DNA from: Macropodus opercularis
Lineage: Eukaryota > Chordata > Actinopteri > Anabantiformes > Osphronemidae
NCBI GenBank assembly: GCA_030770545.1
Contig: CM061104.1
Location: 10,487,001-10,551,000, forward strand
Direction of reading: 5' to 3'
DNA length: 64,000 nt
This document shows, one piece after another, positions 1-13,251 of the stretch. The position numbers were made by a program, and so were the translations under genes. The notes beneath the pieces are model-generated. The model saw only the letters and a list, made by a program, of their open reading frames with translations, was not told the origin of the DNA and ran no database searches. Numbering within the stretch: the stretch's first letter is position 1; every line of letters starts with the position of its first letter.

Positions 1-125
1 GTTTTGAGCACAGCCACAACAAGATACCTTTGTGTTTGTAGGTCGTGGTGTTCAAATGAAATGAAATGATCCTGTACCGTTGAGATTCATATAAAAAACA
101 ACGTGTCATTTTGTTCTGTTCCTAG

Positions 126-195
126 TTTAATTCTCCAGACATGAGAAGATGCTCACCAAGCCCGGGGACCAGTGTTCCTCCCCCCTCGCCCTCAA
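126..195 (+). CDS. Candidate internal exon (ab initio, unnamed gene)
   Basis: A pyrimidine-rich tract ending in CTAG at 121-125 is followed by 70 bases and then a GTAAGG donor at 196. Only one frame is open. It encodes a short Ser/Pro-rich peptide (PDMRRCSPSPGT, then VPPPSPS) typical of a disordered linker. The other two frames contain stops. The base before the donor is A rather than the usual G. No family is recognised and no partner exon with matching phase was found on the same strand, so this may be chance. Confidence 0.17.
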
Positions 196-1121
196 GTAAG
201 GCTGCACTGCTAAGGTCCCTACCAACAACCAGGGTTATCTTCTGTGCTGTGTGACACTGGTGGACTAAGGACATTATATCTGTGTGTTGCAGTTATTTCA
301 CCTCTGCACCAGTGATGTTGCTTTCATTTCAGTGATGTTGTATTAAACACGACCCGGTCACAGGAAATATCCATTTTAGTTATCAAGCACAAAAATCCGC
401 AAAAACGTTCTACGGCCACATCAGCTACTGCCAGAGGTTCTTGGTTTCCACAGTATAAAACACATCATGTGTTTAATATGACACCACTGGCTCTCCACAG
501 CAAGGAGCCTCAGTGGTGAAGCCAAAAGATCAGAGAAGAATTCAAATTTTATTTCCAAAGGGATTTTCACTGTGCAAATGTAACTCCTTCAACACTCCCT
601 CCCTCCATATTGTCATCTCCCCTCAAGCCCGACGAATCTGTTTCGAAATCCTCCCAAACATTGGACTCACGGTCCTCGGCACTGTTGCCATGGAGGCCAC
701 TCTATATCAAGTTTCCCTCCTCCTAATATGGTTACAGGCCTTATGAACAGCACATTTCATTATGGCCTCCAAACCAGATTAAAGCTGTTTTGGCCCGGAA
801 CAACGGGGCCTGAACCAGCTGTCATAGTTCATTAGAGGGCACTGCTTGGACAAGAGCGGGCTGTGGATGTCCTGAGCTGATACCTCTTCATCGTGATGTT
901 TATTCAGTATCTGGGAGCATGGATGTATATTTTCTATAAGAAGATATAGTATTTGCTAATATCCCTTCACTGCTGAATGTTGGTCCTTCATCTCCAGTTT
1001 TACATAAGCCAACAACATTGTTACTCATATTTCTTTCATCAAGTGACATAACAGCAGATTTATAGGCAGCAGCACTTACATTTATCTATTATCACCAGAG
1101 CGAACCATAACGAAGCGTCTA

Positions 1122-1203
1122 TCATGACTTTCCAGCGCCATGCTCGATGTCCTCCTCTTGCTCCTTGGTTTTGTTTCCGAGAAGCTTTGCCTTAGCTCCA
1201 ACA
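1122..1203 (-). CDS. Candidate terminal coding exon (ab initio)
   Basis: On the minus strand a T-rich tract ending in GTTAG (1204-1208) precedes an open segment. In one frame it encodes 26 residues rich in Lys and Glu (KAKLLGNKTKEQEEDIEHG) and stops at 1122-1124. A second frame is also open and longer, ending in a basic, Ser-rich tail. Because two frames remain open, the frame cannot be chosen from sequence alone. A short charged C-terminus is a common way for a protein to end. No family is recognised. It would lie at the 3' end of a gene reading leftwards from the promoter-like segment at 57.2-57.6 kb, but that link is inference. Confidence 0.15.
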
Positions 1204-1447
1204 CTAACAAACATAAAGCTCACAGAAACAAAAGCTTGAGTGTCAAACACTGCCAAAATGAGCTCCCACACACTAAACAATGTCTTAGGCTGTGTGTGCT
1301 GCACACTGCTGTATGGCCAAATAAGCAACGCGCAGGGCTGGCATTTCAGTGGGCGGGTAAAGTACAATCTAGCGTAGTAGGCGGCTCTTATGGAATTCAA
1401 ATGTTTCATACCTCAAAGATTAAAGAGGGAGCCGATAATTCCACTTC

Positions 1448-1475
1448 GAGAGGGAGAGAGAGAGAGAGAGAGAGA
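1448..1475. repeat. (GA)n microsatellite
   Basis: A nearly pure GA dinucleotide tract, with one interruption near its left end. Confidence 0.95.
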
Positions 1476-2302
1476 CGTTCAGATTAAGCCTCTCACTCTA
1501 TCTGCCTCTGTGCTTTTATCAGGTTCAGCTGGAGCCTGCAGAAAAACACAGGGTGAAGCGTACTCAGCTGCCATTAACACGACTCGCACTAGGTGTGAAA
1601 TTCATAATGGAAGAATCCCAGACAACTTCGATTGCCTGTTGTCGGTCTACTAGTACTGTGCATGGCTAAAAAGAGTCAGACACAGATCCACCCAGTGCCC
1701 ACAGTGCTTCTCATTTCAAATCCCCCAGTCTGCAGAGAATTGCTGATCAATAGCTCTATGAAGCCTCTTATCTTTCAAGGTCATGAGCATCTAAAATAAG
1801 ACCACTTCTAATCCTCATGTACAATATTTCATCACCATGATCTTAATAGTAGGATTTCTTTTCATAAAAGGGGGGAAGTTCACTGGACGTATAGATAATG
1901 CCTCTAGATCTCCTGTCGTATCCCTGAGCACCAGTGTGAAGTGTTATCAACTATTTTGATACTTGAGTGAGTAAGACACAAAATCCTGACAAATGAACCA
2001 GCCTCATTTATATTTTATTCAGATGTTAATCACTCGTCAGCTGGGGGGATCCTCTTCTAAGGTTTTGATGAATATTCCATGTCAGTGGATACATCATTTA
2101 TCTCGGTAATGATTTCATGGTAGAACCACATGAAGGGGAAACGTACATCTCGGCTGTTTTCTAAATTGTGGCTGAGTAATATCACCTGCTGTGAAAGGTT
2201 GCACACCAGAGCAATTTCTGGTGAGAAATAGATTGATGTGCGGAGGTGTGGGACTGCAAAGTAAATGTAAAACGTCTGCGTTGTGACGTCTAGCTTCTAT
2301 CA

Positions 2303-2319
2303 AGCAGCAGGGGGCGCTA
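2303..2319 (+). promoter_or_regulatory. CTCF-like insulator motif
   Basis: AGCAGCAGGGGGCGCTA is seen directly. It matches the vertebrate CTCF core (CCASYAGRGGGCRC form, as I recall it) closely, including CAGGGGGCGCT. The match is by eye; occupancy cannot be judged. Confidence 0.5.
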
Positions 2320-2811
2320 GTAGGCCAGAAACAGCAGTGAAGCTGAGGTTTATCTTCTCAGATGTGGTGTATTGGCTCTTCAAGAGCACAAGCACAGCTC
2401 AAATATTCTGCTGCTAAACGTGCACAGTGCACACAAACATACAGCACTAGACAAAAGACTAAACTCAAATTATCCACATTCTCTTTTATTTTGACAGGAA
2501 ACCTGTGCACTGGAGGAACTTGTCCTTACTTTCTGTGTAAAGTACCAATTGTATCACACTTTCAGACCGAATTCAAAGCCATAACATTTTTCACTTTGCC
2601 AGTGAAAATAAACACCTGATGTGAAAATAGGAAGGCCTATTGTTAAACGTGTGTTTCTAAAGGTAAGAGCAGCTAAATAAATATGTCAAACTGTGTGATT
2701 ACTGTTAAAGCTATTAACACAGCTCTTATGGCAGCCGAGAGCTTGTTCTCTCTCTGGATGTAGCCCACACTGCGCTTCAGAATTCATTATAAAACATTCA
2801 AATTGCATTTA

Positions 2812-3415
2812 AAAATATTCAGACCCTTTGCTGTGGTACTTAAAATAGTGAGGTACATTCTGTTTGCTTTAATTACTCGTGAGGTGTGTCTAAACCTTGC
2901 TCCGAGTCCATCTGTAGCAGACAAAATTGACCGAACATTTGTGAGGGCACACCCCTGAGTCTATAGGGTCTCACAATCCACGCTGCATGTCAATACAAAA
3001 ACAAGTTATGGGAACAGCAAAGCTATAAAACTGCCTCTGAAGCTTTGAGGGTTCCCAGCAGAGCAGAGTCCTCAGTAATTGGGAAGCAAGAAGCAACCCA
3101 ACAACCAGACTTCCTGCTAAAGCCAGACGTCCAGCTAAAATGAGCAACCAGACAAGAAGAAACCTATGGCCTCTCAAACACAACTTCAGAGTGGTTCAAT
3201 CTGAGGAAAACGATTTTCTGGTCAGTTGAGAAAAAAGTTTTTAGCAAGTACCATGTCTGGTGAATACCAGGCACTGCTCACCATCTGGCTGATACCATTC
3301 CTATGGTGAAGCACGGTGGCGGCAGCATCGTGCTGTGGGGGTGTTTCTCAGCGACAGGGTGACTGGTCAGAATAGAGGCTAATACTGCAGCCAAGAACTG
3401 GAAGAAAACGTGATC
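2812..3415 (+). mobile_element. Tc1-like DNA transposon relic (5' end plus central transposase)
   Basis: The left part (from 2812, AAATATTCAGACCC) resembles the terminal inverted repeat of a common teleost Tc1 family. From about 2965 to 3200 there is patchy similarity to the transposase N-terminal coding region. At about 3260-3360 the remains of the catalytic-domain segment are clear: after correcting by eye for decay it reads close to TIPMVKHGGGSIVLWGCFSA, a hallmark of Tc1 transposases. Frames are broken by stops and shifts, the central part is deleted, and similarity fades after about 3415 with no right-hand repeat. It is a long-dead pseudogenic copy. Transposase normally cuts and pastes the element at TA dinucleotides using a DDE active site, and none of that function remains here. 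Identification is from remembered repeat sequences, not an alignment. Confidence 0.8.
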
Positions 3416-6400
3416 CTGTGTTCTAAAGCGATCTTTAAAACTGCTATTCAACGATTCATAGATTCAATTTTCGGCATGATGTATCACACATGTAATACTG
3501 TGAACTTTGACACATTAGAGGGTCTTAAAGCCTGGGGAGAGAAGGTTTAAGTCATAAAGGGTCAATGCGACACATCGGGAAATCTGGCAGACTCGCAGAA
3601 AGAAACCGCTTCATTCACTTCTCCCTCGTGCCTCCTTATGACATCATGACATTAAAACAACCAGCGTAGGATGATGACAGTAAAAAAGTTGCAGGCAGTT
3701 TTGAATGCAATTTACAATCACATTGTGTGAATGCACTCTGGGCTTTAGACATCTGGATCTTAAGCATCCTCGTGCTCCTCTGTGGTTTACTTTCTACTGC
3801 TGAACTATCCCTGAGCAGCTATTGACACAGGAGAATAGCAGCTTTATGAGTCAGGAAGTTTGTTCCTCTCTCTTCATTGGAGGTAAAGAGAAAGGAATAG
3901 ATATCATAATGAGATGTGCTTCATTAAAAAGGGGACTAATGGCTGCTCTTTGACGCTGAACCTGGGCTGCTGCTGCAGACATCAGTGAGGTACTCTGATT
4001 GCCACTGCAGCCTCAGCATCACTTAACTTCACATTAAATCGGCCTGTGCTCTGTCTGCTTTGAGCCGGGGCAGACAGGAGAAGCTAGTCAGCAGATTAAT
4101 GAATGCAGAAAGACCTATTCTCTTTTGCTTTCGTTAGTGAGGAGAAATAAGAGACACTTTAATGCTTGGAGAAAAGAGGCTTGGCTCATGCAGGCTTTTG
4201 TGGAGAGAATGAAGAAAGCAATAGGGAAGGAATTACTTAAACTTAAGAACCCGGTGACTTCATGCTAACAGCTTTTCTGCTCTGAAGAGTCCTTTTTATA
4301 CCAACAAGAACATTCTACATTATTCAATTCAGGGTTATATTGATATTTATGCAACAAATGCCACATTTACCCAGAACAAAAGTAAGGACTATTGAGTCAC
4401 ATTTCTTATCCGTGAATACCTTCTCACGGTAGATTTGACAGGAACGGAGGAGCTCACTTGGTGATTTCACCTAAATCCTTCCAGACACTATTGACTGTTT
4501 TATTCACACAGATAGCCAAGCTCACTATATTGCTTAGTGTAATAGTTAGATTTGTTCAGCCCCTCAATCCCTGCTCTATTCATTGTGTACGTTAGGACTT
4601 TTATGGGATGATGATCTATGACAGGTTCTGAGTTTCCCCTTTTTCTATAATTTGCACATTGTCTTCCACAAACACTTCCAAAAAATGTGTTCACAATTTC
4701 AAGTCTGTCTTAAAACGAAATTCGTGCGCCCATCATCTACACAACGACGTCTAAGCGGGTTTGTTTCAGCTGTAATGAGTGAACCTGTAGGCGATGCTGC
4801 CAGGAGATTCATCGCTGATAAGTGATTGATATCCACAGCCCTCCCTCTGTGCAAAAAACTTTCAAAGTGTAGAGTATCTACTTATAATGAATAACGCGAT
4901 ACACAACACAATATGAACTTTAATAATCCAAATACAGACAAGTTCATGTATAATACACAATTCTCTCTTTCTTTTGTTATGTGCTCATTGCAGCTAAACA
5001 GGAATGAACTGTCCAGGGAAACACGCATTTATCTAAATAGACAGGTTTGCATGAAACTCTATTCAGTTGAAGAACTTCAAAATGAGCAAACAAGCACAGA
5101 ACTTCAAGGCTGTGATCACACAGAGTGAACAGATGTGAAGCTGCACTTCTATTCTGAAGGTTTGCATTCTGCTTAAAGCCGACCCAGTGAACCTTCTGAA
5201 TGTCCTTGAGCATGACAGCAGGCATGACAAACTCCTCCATCACACAGTGGTGTTTGGTCTGTGCCCAATGTAAAGGAAAGACAAGTTACTGCTTCTCGCA
5301 TCTCCTCCATTGATTTGTGGCCTCCCACTGAGAGATGCCCCACAACCAGTGTTCACATGTCCAGTGAATATTAATGCGGAAGATGATGCTGGAACAAGAC
5401 GAGAAATCAGATGCTTGGCAACTCAAAGACCCCTGGAATATTAATGAAGTGCCATTGTGACAAATGCCTATTTCTCATAAGTGGCTGTTGAAAATAATGA
5501 TATTCAAAAGCACTTGTCATTTATGGCTTGGGAGATCATCCGTTTACCACTGCTTGTTTCTGCTTCATGTGGCTTTCCTGCTGTGAAATTCCCCCTGCCT
5601 TTTTCTTAAAAGCTGGCTGAGCCTGAAGCTCCACATATGCTAATAGGCTGCTTAACATTGATTTTATGCTGCGTGCACCTCCCTGAAATCATATCTTTAT
5701 CTTAGTATTCAAAAAACTTCCATTGGTGTTAAATCAAGTCTCCTTATATCTGAGATGTCCTGCAAGGGTCAGTATTAAGACCACTGGTGTACAGACAATT
5801 AACTGAAAGCAAATAGCCAAAAAAACTTTACTGTGATATAAAAAAAACCTACAAACCTGAACTAGCATCTAAGAGAAAGAGTCCAGTCACGGTTCTGTGA
5901 AGTTGTACTGCAACCAGTAGTATGTGAGCAGTCAAAAAGTAAATGAGGTCGTGGCTTCGTGGCTAACTGCACAGGAATGAGCTTTACTACCCACGGCAGC
6001 ACACATGGAACACTTTCTAAAGCGTGGGTCGCTGCGTGACTTCACTGTAGTGAAATTAGTAACACGGCTCAGTTATCACAGGATTCGCTGAGGAGTCAAA
6101 CTTTCTTTCATGTGGTCCACAATATTGTTGACATAAGAAAATGGCACAAAGAACAGCACCGACACATGAAGACACCCACACAGCTGTGAGTGCACAAGTG
6201 ATAGAAAACTGTCTATGACCACGCATAAATGTGCAGGGAGCAAGAGAAAGAGAGAGAATCCAAGTAGGGAGGAAGCAAAGGAAATGCGAGAGTGAAAGAA
6301 AAAGAGATAAGGAGGGACACTGCCTGTGGGGATTTGTTTTTTCTGTTTGCAGCAGAGTCAGACAGTCTCCCCATGCAATTTTTTACATTATTCCACCAGT

Positions 6401-8650
6401 CGTTATCAAGCATATCCTGGGGCAACACATTGGGATGGTTAGGAAATACAGTGACAGCACAATGCTCTTGCTGCAACAATGAATATGCTTATGACGTCCT
6501 TTCTAAACATAACAACTTGTTCAACTGAAAAAGCACTTCTTCAGGGCAGTCATGTGAATGGCCCAGGCTGTGTGATAATCTGCCCTGAGCAAAGTTCCTG
6601 ACCAACACTACATCTGTAGCTCTGCCATTATTTAACTTCAGGACAGGCCATTTTTACATTCCCGTCCCTCTGTACCTAATAAAGAGACCCACTCCCTGCT
6701 CTCATTAGAAAGCTTGCCCAGATACACTTCATCTGAGCCTGTCACACAGTCAGACTCACCTGTCGCCCTAGTTGTTGGTCTAGTATAGGGGCTGTTTTCC
6801 TGCATGTGCCGTTTTGATTTTCTCCATCATGGGCCTCGTTTTGTTTCTAATCATCTTTGTGTGCATGTGTGTTTGTGGAGACGCAAAGCAAACAACTGGT
6901 CTTAACATATACAGTAAAATAAGTCAACTAATCCAGATAGAATGAGAAGACAGCTGCAGCAGTGTAATTGTGTTTTTATACGCTCTAATTGTGTATTCAA
7001 TGCTAAGTACAGCTTTAAAATATGTGGACGTTTATAATTACTGCTAAGAATCTTCCCTTTTCTTATGTGTTGATGTCTTATTTTGGACTCTGGAGCTCTA
7101 AACACCACAAACCTAGAAAACTAGCATCAGCTGTGGTAGATAATGATCCAAGTTTTTAGGGTGATGACTCTGCAGCTGCTAAGATGCTCCATCCATGTGC
7201 ACTTTCTTCTCATGTTTATGCGCAGAAAGGGAAATGTGTGTATTTATGGAATGTCCTCTGACACGGTTTTTAATAATTCAGTGATTGCCATTTGTGAATT
7301 ATTCCATGGAACTCGCTCTTCTCAACAGGAGGAACAATTTGAAAGATGAAGCTGCTACAGGCATTTTAGGATGAACAACGATTTCAGTGCAAGAACAATA
7401 TGCAGAGGTGTTAAAATATTCAGCATAGCCCGCAAACAGACTTTGCCTCTCCCTGGGTTATTGTGCACTCAAATATGCAGTGGATATTGGCAAAGCAGAT
7501 GCATAATGTTGACTCTAAGTACTTGGTTGTGAGGTCTTTGCATAAACTGGTACCGTTGTCCAACACGGTAGACTGATATACGTTGAGAGCAATTACAGAT
7601 GGATGGGATATGAAAAGAACCATGAACCAAGGATATATATTAAACATACACACAAAATTCCCAACACAAGAGAGTGTTTTGGTTCTCGATTCTGCTTTGC
7701 TGGGTTTTGTAATGAATCACAATTCAGAGACCTGTGCCTTGAATCAATACAAAGCGCCACGCCAGCACTATCTCTGCCTTATTACAATATGGTTAGAGTC
7801 ATTGGAAATGAGCTCCCAGCAAGCGTCCCACTAGTTCTTTAAAAATGCATAGGATTAAGAGGGAATGGGTTGCTGCAGTATCAATCAAGCTCAACCAAGT
7901 GAGTAAAAGGACAGAGGGATAGGAAAATCAACGCTTGACAGTTTCCACGGACGGTGCTCTCTGAATACTTGGTGGACTTGAACTTTATTACAAATTTAGA
8001 CCCTGTCAGTTTCACACACGCAGTTGGTGGATTGGTAGTAACGGTCAGTGGGTCGCAAGGTTATTATTTCATTCTACCACAGCAGCATATTCAGTCTTAA
8101 TTTGACCAAGTGTGGGCTGAAATACACTACGATACATAAATGGAAAGTAATGCTTTCGACCTGATTAAGTGTAATGAGACATTACAGCTGGGTAGGTGTT
8201 CTGGTTTTGCATCACGTATGAAAGGAATTTAAATTCAGCTTAATCTCTTCACCAAAGACATAAAAGGTTGTGGGCTTTTAAACATGGGTAGCAGGTTTTT
8301 TCCTTGCCGTCACTACGCTTTAGTTGGCCATTGGCTGAAACAGCCCAGCTACTCACGATGAAAGCAAAATCCCTGGTGGATTCATGTCAGTGATGTGAAA
8401 ATGTTTAAATGTGCTTCCTGTGTTATCTGCACTACCAGCTGACACCTACCACATAACAAACGTGGCCATGTATCCCTTCAGAATCAGGCTTTGTATCTGG
8501 GAGGAAACTGAAATCAAAAGGCTTATACACATCTACGCCACTTGAGAGTACGAAGATGTGGACGACTCTCAGAGCTTTCCGGGGCAGCACAACAGATAAA
8601 AATTTTCAATTTTGGTTGTTTTATCAAATTGACTTACTTCTAGAACGTAC
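3416..8650. other. Gene-free stretch
   Basis: No coding region is recognised. A GA-rich tract lies near 6240-6310. Around 3780-4140 and 5390-5700 the composition is less repetitive and holds several TAAT-type homeodomain cores, which could be conserved non-coding elements but cannot be tested here. Confidence 0.55.
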
Positions 8651-8710
8651 CCAGTAGGTTTGCACACAAGCCGTAGTAGAGTTCAAACAGCATGATGATG
8701 ACTAAGGCAG
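8651..8710 (-). CDS. Candidate 60-nt exon encoding a membrane segment
   Basis: On the minus strand a strong acceptor (pyrimidine-rich tract ending in CCTCACAG at 8711-8718) and a GTACGT donor (8650-8645) flank exactly 60 nt. Only one frame is open. It starts and ends in phase 1 and encodes about 20 mostly hydrophobic residues (ALVIIMLFELYYGLCANLLG), long enough for a transmembrane helix. Phase 1-1 exons of this length are common. The family is not recognised. A 20-codon open frame is easily found by chance, so the splice signals carry most of the weight. If real it would belong to a leftward-reading gene. Confidence 0.25.
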
Positions 8711-9312
8711 CTGTGAGGAATACAGAATGAAAGATATTCGGAAGTTGGTTAATACTGTGGTTAACCGTCAGTTTGATTTTTACATTCACAAATCGAATGC
8801 GATGTACAATTGTTTTGCAAGCTGTCATTAGAATGAATTATAAAAATAAGCATAAGCAAAGCAGCTCCTTACAGCATCGGAGGATAATCAAAGGGAAGCC
8901 TTGTCCTAGGTCCCCAACTATGGTTGTGTCTGATTACCCTTTACGGGTTTAATGCCTAGGAAATACACACTCATTTACTCAGCTCGGATTCCCCCTATAA
9001 AGAGTCTTGAAATTTTCCTAAAGGTCAGAGCAGTAAAGCTTAACCGCAATTTATGACCTTTTTATCCACTCGCAAATAAAATCTAGGAATGTCATAGCCG
9101 TGCAAACAGAAAGGAGAAATCTGTACAGATTTGCTGTACTAAAGGTGCAAGTGGATGGTGGTAATGGAAAGAAAACAGAACATCACTAGATGTTTAGTTA
9201 TTCTGAGGTCTTATATCAGATATGCGTTGGTAATAAGTACAGCAAAAGGTTTTCATTTTGTATTAATTAGGTTCAGATTTGAGGCAGAAGGCTAAAAACA
9301 TAAACAGCCATG

Positions 9313-9328
9313 TCAGCAGGGGGCCAGG
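9313..9328 (+). promoter_or_regulatory. CTCF-like motif
   Basis: TCAGCAGGGGGCCAGG shares the CAGCAGGGGGC core with the motif at 2303 and has the same orientation, but the last bases depart from the consensus. Confidence 0.35.
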
Positions 9329-10321
9329 AACAAAGAGAGCAACAGCTCAAATAAATCATTAGTTTAGAAACAAAGTTACAAAGGAGCCTTGGATTGGAGT
9401 AATTGGAGAAAGAAAGACTGAACAGATGACTTGGATCGGTACAACAGAAGGACAATGACTCACTATAGTAATCATAAAGACTGCAATTGAAAATAAAGTA
9501 GAATTAAAAAGTTGGTTCTGGACAAAACAGTAGAACAGATGGAATGATTAACAAACCAGGCTGACGGAATAAAACCCTACTGAGATGAAGAAAGAAGTCC
9601 TTATATTTTTCCAACAAAAGAAGAGCTCGAGTTTATAATAAATAAGCCAGATCACTGGGTATGTGTTAAATATGTACAGAATAAATAATTATAGCTGTTC
9701 CATTTGGTTTGTTGGTAAACACTGATTTAAAACTCAGAGTAAGACACCAAACAGACCCAAAGTAAATGCATGTTCCTCCTGATAACAAGCATATTCAAAA
9801 CGTAAATTATCCAATCTAGCTTGAAGCTAAAATTAAGGGTTACAAACAGAGAAGAGCAAAATCTAAAGTAATATAATACCATAAAAATAATACCAATTCA
9901 GCTTTTAACAGCACAAATCTACCTACCAATTCAGTTCCCTCCACTATTACCACTCACAGCTATATTTAATTTCCCCTAAGGTGCCAGCAGTAACGCATGT
10001 TCCCCAGGACTGAAAAGGAGTTGTAAAAAAAACAGAAATAGCTGAGCGGAGAATGTTCACTCTCACAAAATAGGTTTCATTTTGTGAAAATCTTATTTGA
10101 GATTCAGTTCTCTGTGCGTCATTGTTGCAAATCAGCTTTATTCACTAGCTTCAGGTGAGTGCGAGCGAGCCAGGAACCTCAAACTTTTACTCCTATTCAC
10201 TAGAAATCCATTTACTGACTGATGTGCAGCCAAACAGCCTATTTATAGTCCCCAGTGCACTGGCCTCTAGTGGTGAGATCAGACAACTTCTCAGTCCTGC
10301 GTGTGTTGTTCGCGCAGAGGA

Positions 10322-10325
<4 letters not shown>

Positions 10326-10354
<29 letters not shown>
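10326..10354. repeat. (TG)n microsatellite
   Basis: An uninterrupted run of about 14 TG units. It also produces a spurious Cys/Val repeat in an overlapping open frame. Confidence 0.97.
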
Positions 10355-10356
<2 letters not shown>

Positions 10357-11760
10357 TAACAAGCATGAAAAACGGGTCACAGGTGGAGACATGGTATGAC
10401 TCCTAACGCACTGAAGGTAGTAGTACAAAAGGTAGTGAGGTTGTTGGTTGATGAGCATCACTCCTTTCCCATTCCAGGGAAACTGCAGAGGATGATGGGA
10501 TGGGTTTTTAAGGCAGACTGAGGCCGAGTTCTCTTCATACTGAGAAAATGGGCAGTGGGAAATTAAACTCCTGCCTCTGAAACTAATCCATCCTGCAAAT
10601 ATGATTCAAGTATCAGCGTTGTAATCTGTATGTTGCATTAAAGTGTTGAGTCCCACAATTACATTTCAAGTAATGACAAATATTTGTAAGGTTGTCCATT
10701 CTCCAGCGCCAGTAGAGCACTCTGTAAACCTTAGAGACATTTCTTTTCTCTCTTCCATCTGGCAAGGTGTTGGACCTGAATAGACCAAACTCTGGAGTGT
10801 CTTGCTTTGTAACAGTAAACTGTAATTATATCAATCACAATAACTTTGAAACTTCTAGTGTAAGATGCGTGTGACGTGTTTTTGGATCGTGCACTGGTCA
10901 ATAGCAAACTGCAGCTCTGAGTTCCTGAAATCCATATAATAGAGTTCATGAGCTCAGATGAAGTATGCGAATGCAAAAATGTACTTAAACATAAAACGTG
11001 CACTCTCAGCTTTTAAAACACTCTACTTAACCCCTAAGCTTATACATCTGTTACTGCAGATACGTTTTCCCGTGTCTACTGTTCAATGCGTTTTCTGTCA
11101 GGTCTCCTAGCGTAAAACAAAGGCTGTCACTTGATAACAGACCCTCCACACAGTCATCATAAAACCATTAATTTACCGACTTTGCTGTAATGACGTGTGA
11201 CACATAAATGACTGGAGGGGGTCTGTTTACCAGGCAGCATCTGCCAATAAGAAACAGACCCACTGGTGCCTTGGGGGGCTTGTGTGAGTGTTTTACATCG
11301 CATCTGAGGGTGAGAGGAAAGCATCAATGAATAGCAGTGGGGCACGCATGATTGACAGTGAGCGTTAAAGACAGTGGGCCATCTGTATCGCTCTGACACA
11401 GACCAATCTTCCGTGCTCGTATCATGCTGAACTTGACCTCCATTCGTTCTGGTGTGATGGGGCTTTTAATTCAGTCAACAGCTGCGCAGCCCACCAGCGG
11501 TCGGACCACGATTAACAGGAACAAACGACCAGTCACATAATGAAACCTCGTCTTCATGTCTGTTTTTACACTTTGAAGGACAGTACGTTGTTTGTGAAGG
11601 ATCGACGAAATACGTACATGCAGGATTGCATTAATAACTATCTAACCACAGTGATATCCTAATAAAACTCATGAATAAAATGAAGGAAGTCTTGTTATTG
11701 CACCCACATGTGTACAAAATCAAAAAAAAAGCTCATGAGTGAAAGGCAGCCAGGTTAGAT

Positions 11761-11781
11761 TTATATTATATATATATATAG
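11761..11781. repeat. (TA)n tract
   Basis: A short, slightly interrupted TA dinucleotide run. Confidence 0.85.
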
Positions 11782-13219
11782 TCTCCTTGTGTTTTTTGTG
11801 CAGCTCCTCCCTCCTTCTACCTGAAATCCACAAATTAACTGATAAACATTGAGATCCTGTGAGCTACAAATTGTGGCAATATGACAGCATTAGTTTTGTA
11901 GTTATCTCTTAGTTTAATAAAGCATTGACAAGAGTTATCTAGGGAGAGGCAGCAGAGCACAACGGGGGACACGGAGGATGACAATGTTCCTCCCAGGTTT
12001 TCATTAAGGTCTCTGCAGAAAAGCTACGCTTTGCATGGAATATAAGCTGCCTCCCTTTCTCCTATCATTTACTGAAGCGTACACCTCCCACTGTTTTAGA
12101 TTAACTTTGTATTCCCTCTTTCACTGCTGGAGCAAGTCTTTCACATCATCCAACCTGGCATGTCATTAACTCCTTCAGCTGATAAATGCAATTCACAGCT
12201 TCTAGTCTTTCTAATTCAGCCATGTTGCATGAGCTACGTACGCCGAGTGAATATCACAAAGTGGTACAGAAGAAGAGAAACTTGAGAGCAGAGGTTTGCG
12301 AAATAGTCTTCGATCAGTACGTATCTCATCTTGGATCCTCTTCCCTCTCTGTTTCTGTGTTTCTAACAGATCTGAGTTCCACAGAGACTTCCATTATTCT
12401 GGTGTCTTTGTTTTTAAATAGCTGTTGTGACAGGTAGACTTTGCGACAGACCTTCTGATTATACTGTTTGATCTACAGTACATGGCTCATATTGGTTTTC
12501 ATCTCCTCTGCTGCACTTGGGAGGAAAGGACCTCTCCATAATCTGAAGTATGAAAATGACTAAGCTTGGATGAAAGGAGAATTGCAATGAAGCGGCTCAT
12601 AAGATGCACTTTGACACATTAAAGAGACAAAAAAGAAACTTCTTACACTGCCTTATGTTATCAAATGCAGTTAGTTCAAGCGAGATGTCATGTTTAATGC
12701 CCCAGACTACAAACCACAGGACACATTTCCCATAGAAAAATGATTTCTCATCCTTTGTGTGAGTGTTACATTGTGTTGTACATTTTGCCGTCTGTCTACA
12801 TCCTTGGGATCACTGGGACACTCAACGCTGATCTGTGGGACACCAAAATAATGGAAGATATTCATCTACAGTATGCAGCTCTGTCTTAAATGTCATTTTC
12901 AATTAAAAATGTTCTGCAGAACATTATGACTCCCTCATCTCATGTACGCTCTCATCCTTCTGCCTTTTCATCACTTTGAGGCCAAGGATAATGTTATCTA
13001 TTAATACGTAATGCACAAACTATTAGAGGGTTTTTACATTAAAATATGATGCTGCTGAGGTGTAGGAGGGACAGTTCTTTATGCTCCGTCATTTGTTCAA
13101 GTGGGTAAAGTTCTCTGTCAACGATAATTAGACCTCAGAGAGCCGTATAAAGACCTGCAGAAGAGAATGGCTGAACAGATTGCCAGGAAGTGTTTGTGTG
13201 ACACTACAGGGATAGAGAC

Positions 13220-13251
13220 ATGTGTGTGTGAGTGTGAGAGAGAGAGAGAGA
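13220..13251. repeat. Compound (TG)n/(GA)n microsatellite
   Basis: A GT-rich segment passes directly into a GA dinucleotide tract. Confidence 0.9.

Larger units (their letters stand above)
1..2811. other. Non-coding AT-rich stretch, two weak exon candidates
   Basis: Apart from the exon candidates at 126-195 (plus) and 1122-1203 (minus), a GA microsatellite and a CTCF-like motif, nothing recognisable is present. Open frames here, such as 513-746, have no domain and no coding-like composition. Confidence 0.6.
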
